A stretch of 64,000 nt of DNA from Streptomyces flavofungini (GCF_014650815.1 NZ_BMVR01000002.1:558001-622000); one strand, 5' to 3'. Positions 43,503 through 52,282 are shown, counted from the stretch's first letter. The notes: a model not told the origin generated them from the sequence alone. Program-made: numbers and translations.

Positions 43503-44393
43503 CTAGTCCCCCAGAATCGACCCGAAGTCCGACCCCGACCCCAGAAACATCCCGGACGCGATCAGGATCATCGTCGCCGGAAGCATGAAGACGAGCGTCA
43601 CCATCGTCGCCTTCGGGATCGTCTTCGCGGCCCGGCGGCGGGAGTTCTGGGCGTCGGTGCGGCGCATGTCGGTGGCGAGTTGGATGAGGGTCTCGGCGAT
43701 GGGGGAACCCAGTTCCTCGCCCTGCTGGAGGGCGGAGACGAACTGGGCGACCTGCTCGGAGGAGTTGCGTTTGCGGAGTTCGTCGAAGGCCTGGCGGCGG
43801 CTGACGCCCATGTCCATCTGGCGGAGGGTGATGCGGAGTTCGTCGGCCCACGGGCCCTCGTACTTCTCGGCGACGCGGTCCAGGGCCTGGCGGAAACCCA
43901 GGCCCGCGGAGACGACCACGGCGAGGACTTCGAGGAAGTCGGGGAGGGTGCGGTCGATGACCTCGCGGCGTTCGCGGATGGCCTGCCAGATCAGGGCGTC
44001 AGCCGCCACCGCGCCGAACACGAAGGTCATGGCGGCGAAGAGGGGCTGGGCGTTGGTGAGGAAGACCAGGCCGAGGACGGCGCCGAAGATTCCGTACACC
44101 GCGCGGCGGGCCGCGTAGCGGTCGATGGTGAGGCCGCCGGGGTTGCCCGCCATGTCGATGCGGCGGCGCTTGGCCGTGACGCGCTTGGGGCCCATGAGGC
44201 GCAGGACGAGGGGGGCGAACCGCATGCCCAGGCGGTCCACCGCGCCGCCCGCGACCGAGACGCGGCTCGCGCCGACCTCCAGGGCCACGGCCAGGTCGGC
44301 CGGGAGCTTCGCCTCGGCGCGGTACATGCGGATGCCCTGCGCGGCACCGGCCACGGCCAGACCCATCAGGGCGGCAAGCAGCAGAGCGGTCAT
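43503..44393 (-). CDS. tadC: TadC, type II secretion F-domain protein
   Basis: The 296-residue inner membrane platform protein has hydrophobic segments at the N-terminus, near 100-135 and at the C-terminus (TMVTLVFMLPATMILIASGMF). The cytoplasmic T2SSF domain lies between them (LPDFLEVLAVVVSAGLGFRQALDRVAEKYEGP ... ELGSPIAETL). It acts with TadB to couple the TadA ATPase to pilus assembly. It follows tadB after 40 nt on the minus strand. Confidence 0.9.
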   Translation of the reverse strand: MTALLLAALMGLAVAGAAQGIRMYRAEAKLPADLAVALEVGASRVSVAGGAVDRLGMRFAPLVLRLMGPKRVTAKRRRIDMAGNPGGLTIDRYAARRAVYGIFGAVLGLVFLTNAQPLFAAMTFVFGAVAADALIWQAIRERREVIDRTLPDFLEVLAVVVSAGLGFRQALDRVAEKYEGPWADELRITLRQMDMGVSRRQAFDELRKRNSSEQVAQFVSALQQGEELGSPIAETLIQLATDMRRTDAQNSRRRAAKTIPKATMVTLVFMLPATMILIASGMFLGSGSDFGSILGD

Positions 44394-44433
44394 CGGGACG
44401 TCAGCTCCCCTCGGGCACGTGCGGCGTCCACCC

Positions 44434-45381
44434 TCACACCTCGATCTTTCCGAGGCGCCTGATCACGAAGAAGCCGACGGCGTAGAGGCCGAGCGAGATC
44501 AGGATCAGGGTCTGGCCGAGGGGAGAGCCGGTCACCCGCTCCAGCGCGCCCTCGTTCGAGGAGTTGATGAGGAGGAGGGAGCCGAGGCCGAGGAGCGGGA
44601 CGGTGAAGGCCGTCGCGTGGACCTCCGAGAGCATCGTGCGGACCTCGCGCCGGGTCTCCTTGCGGTCCTCCAGGGTCTGGGTGAGGTTGCGGAGGGAGTT
44701 GACGACCGATCCGCCCGCCTTGTTGGAGAGGACCAGTGTCGTGACGAGGACTATCAGTTCGCGGGAGGGGAGGCGTCGCGCCAGTTCCTCCAGGGTGTCG
44801 TCGATGGAGCGGCCGAGGGTGAGCTGGCGGGCCACGTGGGAGAGCTCCTCGCCCGCGGGGGCCTCCAGCTCCTCCGCCGCCATCGCCAGGGAGGTGCGCA
44901 GCGCCAGGCCCGCCGCCGTCGCGTTGGCGAGGATGCGGGCGACGTCGGGGAGCTGGTTGATGAAGGCCTCGATGCGCTTCTGGCGTTGCCAGTTGAGGAA
45001 GATGACCGCGCTCCAGACGGCCACGACTCCGGCGATGGGGCCGAAGAAGGGGGCCAGGGACGCGGCCGCTATCAGCCAGAGGGCGGCGACGACCGCCATG
45101 ACGTACGTGAAGAACTCGCCGGGGGTCAGGTCGAGGCCTGTGGCGGAGAGGCGCAGGTGGAGTTCGCGGCCCAGGCGGGTGCGGCGCAGGCGGCGGTCGA
45201 CGGCCGTGAAGCGGCGGACGCGGCCGCCGCCCTCCAGGGCGGGCCGGGTGCCCTCGCCCGCCAGGCGGTCCTCCAGGGCCTGGCGCTGGGCGCGCCCGGA
45301 CGCGTACGTCTGGAGTCCGGCGACGGCCAGCGTGCCGGTGAGGAGCGTGGCGCCGAGGGCCAGCAGCGTGGGGTTGTTCAT
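44434..45381 (-). CDS. tadB: TadB, type II secretion F-domain protein
   Basis: The 315-residue platform protein is paired with TadC. Membrane segments lie at the N-terminus (ALGATLLTGTLAVAG), near 85-125 and at the C-terminus. The T2SSF core is LPDVARILANATAAGLALRTSLAMAAEEL ... LVTTLVLSNKAGGSVVNSLRNL. Its ATG overlaps the stop of the 24-codon ORF that separates it from tadA (TGATG), so its translation depends on ribosomes that finish that ORF. Confidence 0.9.
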   Translation of the reverse strand: MNNPTLLALGATLLTGTLAVAGLQTYASGRAQRQALEDRLAGEGTRPALEGGGRVRRFTAVDRRLRRTRLGRELHLRLSATGLDLTPGEFFTYVMAVVAALWLIAAASLAPFFGPIAGVVAVWSAVIFLNWQRQKRIEAFINQLPDVARILANATAAGLALRTSLAMAAEELEAPAGEELSHVARQLTLGRSIDDTLEELARRLPSRELIVLVTTLVLSNKAGGSVVNSLRNLTQTLEDRKETRREVRTMLSEVHATAFTVPLLGLGSLLLINSSNEGALERVTGSPLGQTLILISLGLYAVGFFVIRRLGKIEV

Positions 45382-45455
45382 CAGCCGGTCGCTTTCGTCG
45401 TGTTCGTGGCCGTCGGCTTCCTCGTGTTCATGGCCATCAGCCGATTCGTAGGCAT
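45381..45455 (-). CDS. 24-codon ORF locked between tadA and tadB
   Basis: The tadA stop forms TGATG with an ATG (45455). The frame runs 24 codons, MPTNRLMAMNTRKPTATNTTKATG, and ends in a TGA that again forms TGATG with the tadB ATG (45381). Both junctions share one base, so the 73-bp gap is exactly filled in phase. ATCGGCTGATG-like sequence occurs three times in it. The peptide is Thr/Asn/Lys-rich and soluble. It may be a functional small protein, a translational bridge arising by duplication of the stop/start junction, or both. Confidence 0.55.
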   Translation of the reverse strand: MPTNRLMAMNTRKPTATNTTKATG

Positions 45456-46795
45456 CAGCCGATCGCTTCCCTGGTGTCCAGGACGTCGATGGCCTCGGCC
45501 ACTCCGTAGGCGGGCGGCACCGGCTCCCCCGCCACGTACAGCTTCTCCGCGACGGGGCGCGGCAGCGGCAGGTGCTCGAAGTAGCCGTGGACGATGCGGT
45601 CGGGGCCGGCCGGGCGCGGCACGAAACGGGTCACGGGCGCGATGCGGAACTGCTGGCGGCCGTGGCTGACCAGGAGCACGATCTCGGCGACCTTGCGGGA
45701 GCCGTCGGCGTGCCGGGCGAGCTGGACGACGACGTCCACGGCCGAGTTGATCTGGTCGCGCAGGGCCTCGAAGGGGACCTGGACCTCGGACATGGAGCCG
45801 AGGGTCTGGAGGCGGGTGAGGGCGTCCTCGGCCGTGTTCGCGTGGACCGTCGCCAGGGAGCCGTCGTGGCCCGTGGACATGGCCTGGAGCATGTCGAGGG
45901 TCTCGCCGCCGCGGACCTCGCCGACGATGATGCGGTCGGGGCGCATGCGCAGGGAGTTGCGGACCAGGTCGCGGATGGTTATCTGGCCCTTGCCCTCGAC
46001 GTTGGGGGGCCTGGATTCGAGGCGGATCACGTGGTCCTGCTGGAGCTGGAGTTCCGCGGAGTCCTCGATGGTGATGATGCGTTCGTGGGCGGGGAGCAGG
46101 CCGGAGAGGGCGTTGAGGAGGGTCGTCTTGCCGGAGCCGGTGCCTCCGCTGACGATGATGTTGAAGCGGGCCCGTACGAACGCGGCGAGCAGCATCAGCA
46201 TGTGCTCGTCGAGCGAGCCGAGGCCGATGAGTTCGGGGAGCGTGTAGGCGCGCGGGAAGCGGCGGATGGTGAGGGTCGCGCCGGTCAGGGCGAGCGGCGG
46301 GATGATGACGTTGACGCGTTCGCCGGTGGGCAGGCGGGCGTCGACCATGGGGTTGGACTCGTCGACGCGGCGGTTCACGGTCGAGACGATGCGTTCGATC
46401 GTCTGCATCAGCTGGTCCTCGGAGGCGAAGCGGAGGGGCAGCTGTTCCACGCGGCCGGCGCGCTCCACGAAGATCGAGTCGGGGCCGTTGACCATGATCT
46501 CCGTGATGGAGGCGTCCGCGAGGAGCGGTTCGAGTACGCCGAGACCCAGGGCCTCGTCGACGACGCGGCGGACCAGGTGGGCGCGCTCGGAGGAGGAGAG
46601 GACCGGGCCCTCGCGGCTGATGATGTGGTTGAGGACGCGCTCCAGGCGCAGCCGCCGGTCGGCCGCCGCGAGGGACGACATCTCGGCCAGGTCGATCTCT
46701 TCGAGGAGCTTCGCGCGGTACGTCGCCACGAGGCCCTCGTCGCGGTCGGGCGTGACCGCGTCGGCGGGCGAGGCGATACGGGCTCTCAGGCTCAT
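45455..46795 (-). CDS. tadA: TadA/CpaF-type secretion ATPase
   Basis: The 446-residue hexameric ATPase powers Tad pilus assembly. The N-terminal domain (1-110) precedes the VirB11-like core with Walker A SGGTGSGKTTLLNAL, the Asp box ERIITIEDSAELQL, Walker B DRIIVGEVRGGETLDML and the His box TGHDGSLATVHANT. All catalytic motifs are intact. Its ATG overlaps the tadE stop by 4 nt (ATGA), and its stop forms TGATG with the following mini-ORF. Confidence 0.95.
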   Translation of the reverse strand: MSLRARIASPADAVTPDRDEGLVATYRAKLLEEIDLAEMSSLAAADRRLRLERVLNHIISREGPVLSSSERAHLVRRVVDEALGLGVLEPLLADASITEIMVNGPDSIFVERAGRVEQLPLRFASEDQLMQTIERIVSTVNRRVDESNPMVDARLPTGERVNVIIPPLALTGATLTIRRFPRAYTLPELIGLGSLDEHMLMLLAAFVRARFNIIVSGGTGSGKTTLLNALSGLLPAHERIITIEDSAELQLQQDHVIRLESRPPNVEGKGQITIRDLVRNSLRMRPDRIIVGEVRGGETLDMLQAMSTGHDGSLATVHANTAEDALTRLQTLGSMSEVQVPFEALRDQINSAVDVVVQLARHADGSRKVAEIVLLVSHGRQQFRIAPVTRFVPRPAGPDRIVHGYFEHLPLPRPVAEKLYVAGEPVPPAYGVAEAIDVLDTREAIG

Positions 46796-47346
46796 CCGGG
46801 TCGGCCTCCGGCCTCGGGGTCGTCGTTGGGCATCGTCGCGGACTTCTCCACGGTCCAGTCGGTGTCGACGAAGGGCAGGAGGGTGGGGACCTGGACGACC
46901 ACCGTCGCGGTGGTCGTCTCGCCGCTGCCGTCGCCGACGTCGACGGCGGCGTCGATCCCGCTGTCCATGGCGGCGTGCCCGGCCGCCTCCCCGCCGCCCT
47001 CGCCCTGCGAGGCCACGCGGGCCGCCGCGCGGGCGCCGGAACCGGCCTGGTTCGCGGCGTAGCCGACGAGGCCGAGCTGGATCGCGGCGAGGCCGATGAG
47101 GAGGAGGATGGGGAGGTAGCCGGCGAACTCGAGCATGGAGACGCCCGCGTCGTCGTAGGGGCGGGGGCGGCTCAGTCGCCGGGGGTGGTTCCGTCGCCGG
47201 GGGTGTCGCTGTCGCCAGGGGTGGTTCCGTTGCCGGGGATGCCATGACGTCGGCTTCCGGGCGCCCCACGACCGCGGCGCGACGCGCCCGGCCCCCGCCC
47301 GGTGCCCGGCCGGCGCGCCCGACGACCACCGCGCCCACCGCCTCAC
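46792..47346 (-). CDS. TadE-like pseudopilin
   Basis: The 184-residue protein has a single prepilin-like helix (about 68-92) beginning DAGVSMLEFAGYLPILLLIG, with the usual glutamate, and QAGSGARAAARVAS after it. Upstream of the helix is an unusually long Arg/His/Pro-rich N-terminus (about 60 residues, with NHPRR-type repeats) coded by an 18-bp tandem repeat. The GTG start at 47346 overlaps the preceding stop (GTGA); no other in-frame ATG or GTG lies before the helix. It is probably a minor pilin processed by a prepilin peptidase outside this window. Confidence 0.75.
   Translation of the reverse strand: MRRWARWSSGAPAGHRAGAGRVAPRSWGARKPTSWHPRQRNHPWRQRHPRRRNHPRRLSRPRPYDDAGVSMLEFAGYLPILLLIGLAAIQLGLVGYAANQAGSGARAAARVASQGEGGGEAAGHAAMDSGIDAAVDVGDGSGETTTATVVVQVPTLLPFVDTDWTVEKSATMPNDDPEAGGRPG
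47175..47246. repeat. Four-copy 18-bp tandem repeat inside tadE
   Basis: GTCGCCGGGGGTGGTTCC and variants repeat at 47175, 47193, 47211 and 47229. The repeat encodes the basic NHPRR-rich N-terminal part of the TadE-like protein and keeps its frame (18 = 6 codons). Confidence 0.85.
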
Positions 47347-49019
47347 CGCGAGTCCTCCCCCTCGCGAGCCGCCCCCGCCTCCCCCTTCACGGTCCACCCG
47401 GCGTCGACCCCCGGGAAGAACAGCGGAACCTCCACGTCCACACGGGCCTTCCACACGTCGCCCTCCTGCGCGCAGGTGATCGAGGCGTCCTGCCAGGCCC
47501 CGGGCAGATGCTCCTTGCCCGCGGCCGCGCAGGCCCCCTGGAAGTCCCCGTGCACCGCGGCCGCGGCCGTCGCCGCCCGCGCCGCCTCATCGGCCGCGTT
47601 CCCCGCCAGCGAGTACGAGTACCCGTACAGCGCGCACTGCCACAGCAGCCCGACCACGGTGAGCACCAGCGGGAACATCCCGGCGAATTCAAGGGTCACC
47701 GCACCCCGGTCGGACCGCAGCCCGTCCTTCACAGTGCCCGCGGAGGCCCCGTCCCCCCGCCCCCGCTCCGACTTCCCCAAACGCCGCGTCCCCCGCCCAC
47801 CCTTCCGCCCGTGCCCCGCGGACTCCGGCTCCACAAGGCCGAGTTCGCCCGCGAGCCCCCACAGCGCCTGCTTGACCGTGGACTTGCTGTCGAGGTCCTG
47901 GAGGCGGCCCGCGTCGACGGGGGCCTGGAGTTCCTTGGGGGCGTCGGGGACGGTGGCGCGGGCGGCTCGGGTGCCGGTGACGCGGGAGACGAGGGACGGC
48001 TGGATCTCGGCGCCGCGGGCGGCGCGGTTGACGACCGTCACCGTCTCCTCGGCCTTGCGGATCTGGAGCCGGTCCCAGAGCCGCACCATGCGTTTGGCGG
48101 CGCGCACGGCCACCACGTCGGGGGTCACCAGGAGCACGGCCTGGTCGGCCATCTCGATGGCGGTGGCGGTGGCCGACGTGACGTACGTACCGCAGTCGAC
48201 GACCACGACGTCGTACCGCCCGCGCAGCGCGTTGACCGTCTGCCGGGCGACCCGGTCGGTGATCTCCTCGCCGCGCTCGCCGTCGGCCGGGGCGAGCAGC
48301 AGCCCGACGCCGGACTCGTGGGCGTACACCGCGTCCTGGACCACGCGCGGCGAGATGTCGCTGATGGCGGCGAGGTCGGCGACGGAGCGGCGGAACTGCA
48401 CGTCCAGGTACGAGGCGACGTCGCCCGACTGCAGGTCGAGGTCGAGCAGCGCGGTGCTGCGGCCCGAGGCCTGCGCGGCGAGGGCGAGCTGGACGGCGGC
48501 CAGCGTGGTGCCGACGCCGCCCTTCGCGCCGGTGACGGCCACGACCTGGCCGCCGCCGGGCACGGCCGCGCCCGGGCCGCCGCCGTACAACTCCACGGCC
48601 GTGCTGCCCAGATGCCGCCGCATCCCGCTCGACCAGGCCGCCGCGGCCTGCACCCGCTCGGCGAGGGCGTCGTAGGCGAGCGGGAAGGTGACGATGCCGC
48701 GGGCGCCGCTGTCCATCGCGGCGGTGAGCAGCGCCGGGCTGGTGTCGGCGGTGACGAGCACGACGCCCACCGCGGGGAACCGCAGGACCAGGTCGCGGAT
48801 CAGGTCGAGCGCGGGCACGGGCGCGATGCGTTCGTGGACGAGGACGACCTCGGGCAGCTCGTCGAGGGAGGCGGCGGCGAGCCGGGCCAGGGTGTCGAGG
48901 AGGGCCGTGGAGTCCGTGACGGGCGGGGCGGGTTCGGCGTCGGGGAGCTGCGCGGCGAGGCCGGTGAGGGCGCGGGCGGCGTCCACGTCGCCGACGGCGG
49001 GCAGGATGCGGGTGATCAC
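47343..49019 (-). CDS. CpaE/TadZ-type ATPase fused to a TadE-like pseudopilin
   Basis: The 558-residue protein has an N-terminal receiver-like domain (about 1-130) and a ParA/MinD-type ATPase domain (about 155-400). Its deviant Walker A is TGAKGGVGTTLAA, with K166 in the signature position but no lysine before the threonine pair, and YDVVVVDCGTYV follows. A charged linker leads to a prepilin-like helix starting SDRGAVTLEFAGMF (E444) and a small extracytoplasmic domain. TadZ positions the pilus machine at the pole and TadE proteins are minor pilins; here one chain would span the membrane with both. The GTG start is supported by GGGGAGG at proper spacing. Confidence 0.85.
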   Translation of the reverse strand: MITRILPAVGDVDAARALTGLAAQLPDAEPAPPVTDSTALLDTLARLAAASLDELPEVVLVHERIAPVPALDLIRDLVLRFPAVGVVLVTADTSPALLTAAMDSGARGIVTFPLAYDALAERVQAAAAWSSGMRRHLGSTAVELYGGGPGAAVPGGGQVVAVTGAKGGVGTTLAAVQLALAAQASGRSTALLDLDLQSGDVASYLDVQFRRSVADLAAISDISPRVVQDAVYAHESGVGLLLAPADGERGEEITDRVARQTVNALRGRYDVVVVDCGTYVTSATATAIEMADQAVLLVTPDVVAVRAAKRMVRLWDRLQIRKAEETVTVVNRAARGAEIQPSLVSRVTGTRAARATVPDAPKELQAPVDAGRLQDLDSKSTVKQALWGLAGELGLVEPESAGHGRKGGRGTRRLGKSERGRGDGASAGTVKDGLRSDRGAVTLEFAGMFPLVLTVVGLLWQCALYGYSYSLAGNAADEAARAATAAAAVHGDFQGACAAAGKEHLPGAWQDASITCAQEGDVWKARVDVEVPLFFPGVDAGWTVKGEAGAAREGEDSR

Positions 49020-49085
49020 GCTCGGCCTCCCCGGGGCCGGACCCACCGCGCGCGATGAGAGGGAACGTACATAGGCCTGCTCCCC

Positions 49086-49796
49086 TTACTTGTCCTCGTC
49101 CAGGGTGTACGTACGGTCCCCGCGCGGCACGTCGGCCTCGCCCCCCTGCCCGACCAGGGCGAGCCGCACATGGGAGGCGAACGACTCGGCGTACGCGACG
49201 CGTTGGGCGTCGCGTGTGTCGAGGGCGAACGTGATGGGCACGGCCTCGTCCTCGCGGCGGCGGCTGCGGTCGTCGCGGTCGCCGTCGAGAGCGGTCAGCT
49301 TCCCGACGTCGATGACCTTGGCGCCTTCGACGATGACCTTCGACTGGTCCTTGCCGCGGTCGGTCTCAGCCTTGAAGGTGGCGTAGATGTTGACGGTGGA
49401 ACCGGGCGTGATCTTCCCCGCCACCCCTGTCGCCGCGTCGATCATGATCGCGATCTCCTGCTGCCCCGGGTCGAGTTGGGGCCGCTTCACGATCATGTCG
49501 GTCTGCAGCAGCGACCCCTTCCGCAACTGGGTGACGGCGATCTTCCCGCGGATCTCCCGCAGGTTGGTCACGGCGTTGTCGGACAGCCACCGCTCGGGCA
49601 TCTCGACCTTCTTGAACTGGTCCGGCTCCAGTTCCTTGTACGGCGCGATGTCCCGCTTCAGCTCGTACGCCTCGACCTCCGGCCCGACCTTGGAGTTCAC
49701 GTCCCGGATCACCGAGAGCACCCCGGCGAAGGCGCCGAGCGCGCACAGGACCGACAGGACCAGCAGGATGACACCTCGGCGCTGGCGTGAGTTCAT
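49086..49796 (-). CDS. cpaB: CpaB/RcpC-type SAF-domain pilus assembly protein
   Basis: The 236-residue protein has one N-terminal membrane helix (ILLVLSVLCALGAFAGVLSVI) followed by a SAF/beta-clip domain (VEAYELKRDIAPYKELEPDQFKKVEMPERWL). The RcpC region follows (IMIDAATGVAGKITPGSTVNIYATF). CpaB proteins act in the periplasm or wall zone and help assemble the secretin or pilus conduit. It is the first recognisable Tad component of the minus-strand run, 66 bp before the CpaE-TadE fusion gene. Confidence 0.85.
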   Translation of the reverse strand: MNSRQRRGVILLVLSVLCALGAFAGVLSVIRDVNSKVGPEVEAYELKRDIAPYKELEPDQFKKVEMPERWLSDNAVTNLREIRGKIAVTQLRKGSLLQTDMIVKRPQLDPGQQEIAIMIDAATGVAGKITPGSTVNIYATFKAETDRGKDQSKVIVEGAKVIDVGKLTALDGDRDDRSRRREDEAVPITFALDTRDAQRVAYAESFASHVRLALVGQGGEADVPRGDRTYTLDEDK

Positions 49797-49902
49797 GGGC
49801 CGGACTACCTACCTCGTTCGTGCGGCGAGTGCGTGTGGCTACGGACAGTGAGCGGGGTGGTGCGTGGGTGTCGGACGCGTGGGTACGCGAACGGGTGCGG
49901 CG

Positions 49903-50862
49903 TTAGGTCCCGCCGCGGGGCAGGGCGTGCACGGCCGGTTCGGGTGCGGCCGGTGGCATCGGCGCGGCGCAGAACGCGCAGCGGTCACCGATGAGTTCGA
50001 GACCGCACCAGTGGCAGTCCTCCCTCCGCACGGACGACACCAGTTGGTAGAGCACGGAGATGTCCGGGATGGCCGCGGCGAACTCGACGACCTTGCCGGT
50101 GGCCCACCAGCGGGGCGAGTCCGCGGGCAGTTCGACGTCGGCGCAGCCCTGCGCGTTCCAGGCGGGCGCGAGCGTGTCGACGACCCAGTCCGGGGCGAGC
50201 TGCCCGGCCGCGTAAAGGAGCTTCGTGCTGAACCCGGGCCCGGCGGGCAGCGCCTCGCCGCCCAGCTTCACCAGCTCGGGCCGCGGCGCCGCGAGCACCG
50301 CGAACTGCGCCCCCGGGACCCATGACTTGGTGTGCGACCGCAAGCTCACCGGCACCCGGTCGAGCTTGGCGACGGACCCGAGGAGCGCGCCCGCGTAGAT
50401 GTAGTGACTGAGCAGCCGGGCGGCGCAGGCGAGCACGCCCGGGCTGAAGTCGCAGATCGACAACTGCCGTAGCTGGAGGGCGAGGACGGAGAGCCCGAGG
50501 GGCGGCAGATCGCTGCGCACGATCGCGATGCGGTCGCTCTCCAGGACGGAACGGATGGCGTGCAGCCGGTGCGGGACGGCGGGCGGCGCGGAGGCGGGGC
50601 ACAGCACGATCACGTGGCCGTGGTGCTCGATCAGCGTGTGCATCTCGGTGAGCGCGTCGTCCAGCGAGGACGCCGTGCGCGCCGCGGACGTCTTCGGCGA
50701 CTGGGCGACGCCCTGCAGGACTGCGGCGGTCGGGGTGTGGCGGTCGGGCGAGGGCAGCACCAGCTCGGGGCTGGTAACGGCTATCGCGGTCGGCATCCGC
50801 ACACCCCCGGCTCCGGTCCTCACGCCCACCCTGTCCTCATACGCCTTCTGCCTGAGCACCAT
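49903..50862 (-). CDS. Hypothetical protein with C-terminal zinc ribbon, upstream of the Tad operon
   Basis: The roughly 300-residue soluble protein has no recognised family. The last 50 residues contain two CxxC knuckles, DCHWCGLELIGDRCAFCAAP, forming a probable zinc ribbon. The middle has ALTEMHTLIEHHGHVIVLCPA and a well conserved-looking LLSHYIYAGALLGSVAKLD stretch. Translation may begin at ATG 50862 or, perhaps better, ATG 50796 (MPTAIAVTSPEL). Its position directly before cpaB on the same strand suggests a regulatory or assembly role for the pilus, which is inference. Confidence 0.65.
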   Translation of the reverse strand: MVLRQKAYEDRVGVRTGAGGVRMPTAIAVTSPELVLPSPDRHTPTAAVLQGVAQSPKTSAARTASSLDDALTEMHTLIEHHGHVIVLCPASAPPAVPHRLHAIRSVLESDRIAIVRSDLPPLGLSVLALQLRQLSICDFSPGVLACAARLLSHYIYAGALLGSVAKLDRVPVSLRSHTKSWVPGAQFAVLAAPRPELVKLGGEALPAGPGFSTKLLYAAGQLAPDWVVDTLAPAWNAQGCADVELPADSPRWWATGKVVEFAAAIPDISVLYQLVSSVRREDCHWCGLELIGDRCAFCAAPMPPAAPEPAVHALPRGGT

Positions 50863-51075
50863 ATCCAGGCAGGGGCCACCTCAACACCCAACTTCCCACT
50901 GTTCACCTCTGGGTTCGCGCGGCGAACACTCCGCGCGAACCCGTCGCGGGAACCTGAACCGGACACACGGGAGGAATGCCCCGCCTCGCCGCACACGTCA
51001 GACCATCGCCGGGAGAGCCCCGCGCGGCAGCCCCGCCTGACGCACCATCATGCTCACCGGTCACGCAAGAAGTCT

Positions 51076-51100
51076 TGACAACCCCAATGGTCTGGACCAG
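51076..51100 (+). promoter_or_regulatory. DasR-type operator in the chitinase promoter
   Basis: TTGACA (51076-51081), a near-ideal -35, is followed 7 nt later by the palindrome TGGTCTGGACCA (51089-51100), which matches the DasR responsive element core TGGTCTnnACCA. The operator would lie between -35 and -10, so DasR bound there should block initiation until amino sugars accumulate. Confidence 0.8.
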
Positions 51101-51168
51101 CTTGTACGACCAGCGGTGGCCACCGTTTTCGCACCTCCTCCCCCCGACTCCCCCCACGGAGGCAGAAG

Positions 51169-52224
51169 ATGGACCGCGCACGCAGGAAAAGGAGTGCCCT
51201 CGTCGGCGGGCTTGCCGCGCTCGGGCTCGCGATAGCCGGGCTCGCGACCGGTGGCGCCGGGACGGCGGACGCGTCGCAGGGCGCGCAGGACACCGGGACC
51301 AAGGCCGCCGTCGGAACCAAGGCCGCCGGGGCCCGGGCCGTGCCCAAGCACGCCGTCACCGGCTACTGGCAGAACTTCAACAACGGCGCCACCGTGCAGA
51401 AGCTGAGCCAGGTGCAGGACCAGTACGACATCATCGCCGTGGCCTTCGCCGATGCCACCGGGACGCCCGGGCAGGTGACCTTCAACCTGGACTCGGCCGG
51501 GCTCGGCGGGTACACCGTCGACCAGTTCAAGGCCGACATCAAGGCGAAGAAGGCGGCGGGCAAGTCCGTCATCGTCTCGGTCGGCGGTGAGCGCGGGGCG
51601 GTCGCGGTGAACAGCCCCACCGCCGCCACGAACTTCGCGAACTCCGTCTACTCCCTCATGCAGGAGTACGGCTTCGACGGCGTCGACATCGACCTGGAGA
51701 ACGGGCTCGACTCCACCTATATGACGCAGGCCCTGAAGTCGCTGGGGCAGAAGGCCGGGCCCGGGTTCGTCCTGACGATGGCTCCGCAGACCATCGACAT
51801 GCAGAACACGAACAACGAGTACTTCAAGACGGCCCTGAACGTGAAGGACATCCTCACGGTCGTCAACATGCAGTACTACAACAGCGGTTCGATGCTCGGC
51901 TGCGACGGCAAGGTGTACAGCCAGGGTTCCGTGGACTTCCTGACCGCACTCGCCTGCATCCAGCTGGAGGGCGGGCTCGCGCCGTCCCAGGTCGGCATCG
52001 GCACACCCGCCTCGACGCGCGGCGCCGGGTCCGGCTACGTCGCCCCGTCCGTCGTCAACAACGCCCTCAACTGCCTGGCCAAGGGCACCGACTGCGGTTC
52101 CTTCAAGCCGTCCAAGACCTACCCGGGCATCCGGGGCGCGATGACCTGGTCCACCAACTGGGACGCGGCGGGCGGCAACGCGTGGTCCAACGCCGTGGGC
52201 CCGCACGTGCACGGGCTTCCGTAG
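51169..52224 (+). CDS. Secreted GH18 chitinase
   Basis: The 351-residue single-domain family 18 glycoside hydrolase has a signal peptide (RRKRSALVGGLAALGLAIAG, cleavage near ADA). The catalytic barrel starts at HAVTGYWQNFNNG. The catalytic block GFDGVDIDLENG contains the DxxDxDxE motif with the proton-donor glutamate, and NMQYYNSG and GAMTWSTNWD are the later substrate-cleft motifs. No chitin-binding domain is present. The protein hydrolyses chitin or chitin oligosaccharides outside the cell. GGAGG precedes the ATG. The DasR-type operator 70 bp upstream fits N-acetylglucosamine-controlled expression. Confidence 0.93.
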   Translation: MDRARRKRSALVGGLAALGLAIAGLATGGAGTADASQGAQDTGTKAAVGTKAAGARAVPKHAVTGYWQNFNNGATVQKLSQVQDQYDIIAVAFADATGTPGQVTFNLDSAGLGGYTVDQFKADIKAKKAAGKSVIVSVGGERGAVAVNSPTAATNFANSVYSLMQEYGFDGVDIDLENGLDSTYMTQALKSLGQKAGPGFVLTMAPQTIDMQNTNNEYFKTALNVKDILTVVNMQYYNSGSMLGCDGKVYSQGSVDFLTALACIQLEGGLAPSQVGIGTPASTRGAGSGYVAPSVVNNALNCLAKGTDCGSFKPSKTYPGIRGAMTWSTNWDAAGGNAWSNAVGPHVHGLP

Positions 52225-52252
52225 CCGTACCGTCCGGGGTCACCCTCTGTCC

Positions 52253-52282
52253 GCAGCGCCGCCGCTCCCCCGGCGGCGCTGC
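52253..52282. terminator. Terminator between chitinase and NRAMP genes
   Basis: GCAGCGCCGCCG, a 6-nt loop and its perfect complement form a 12-bp stem 29 nt past the chitinase stop, usable by both convergent genes. Confidence 0.75.
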
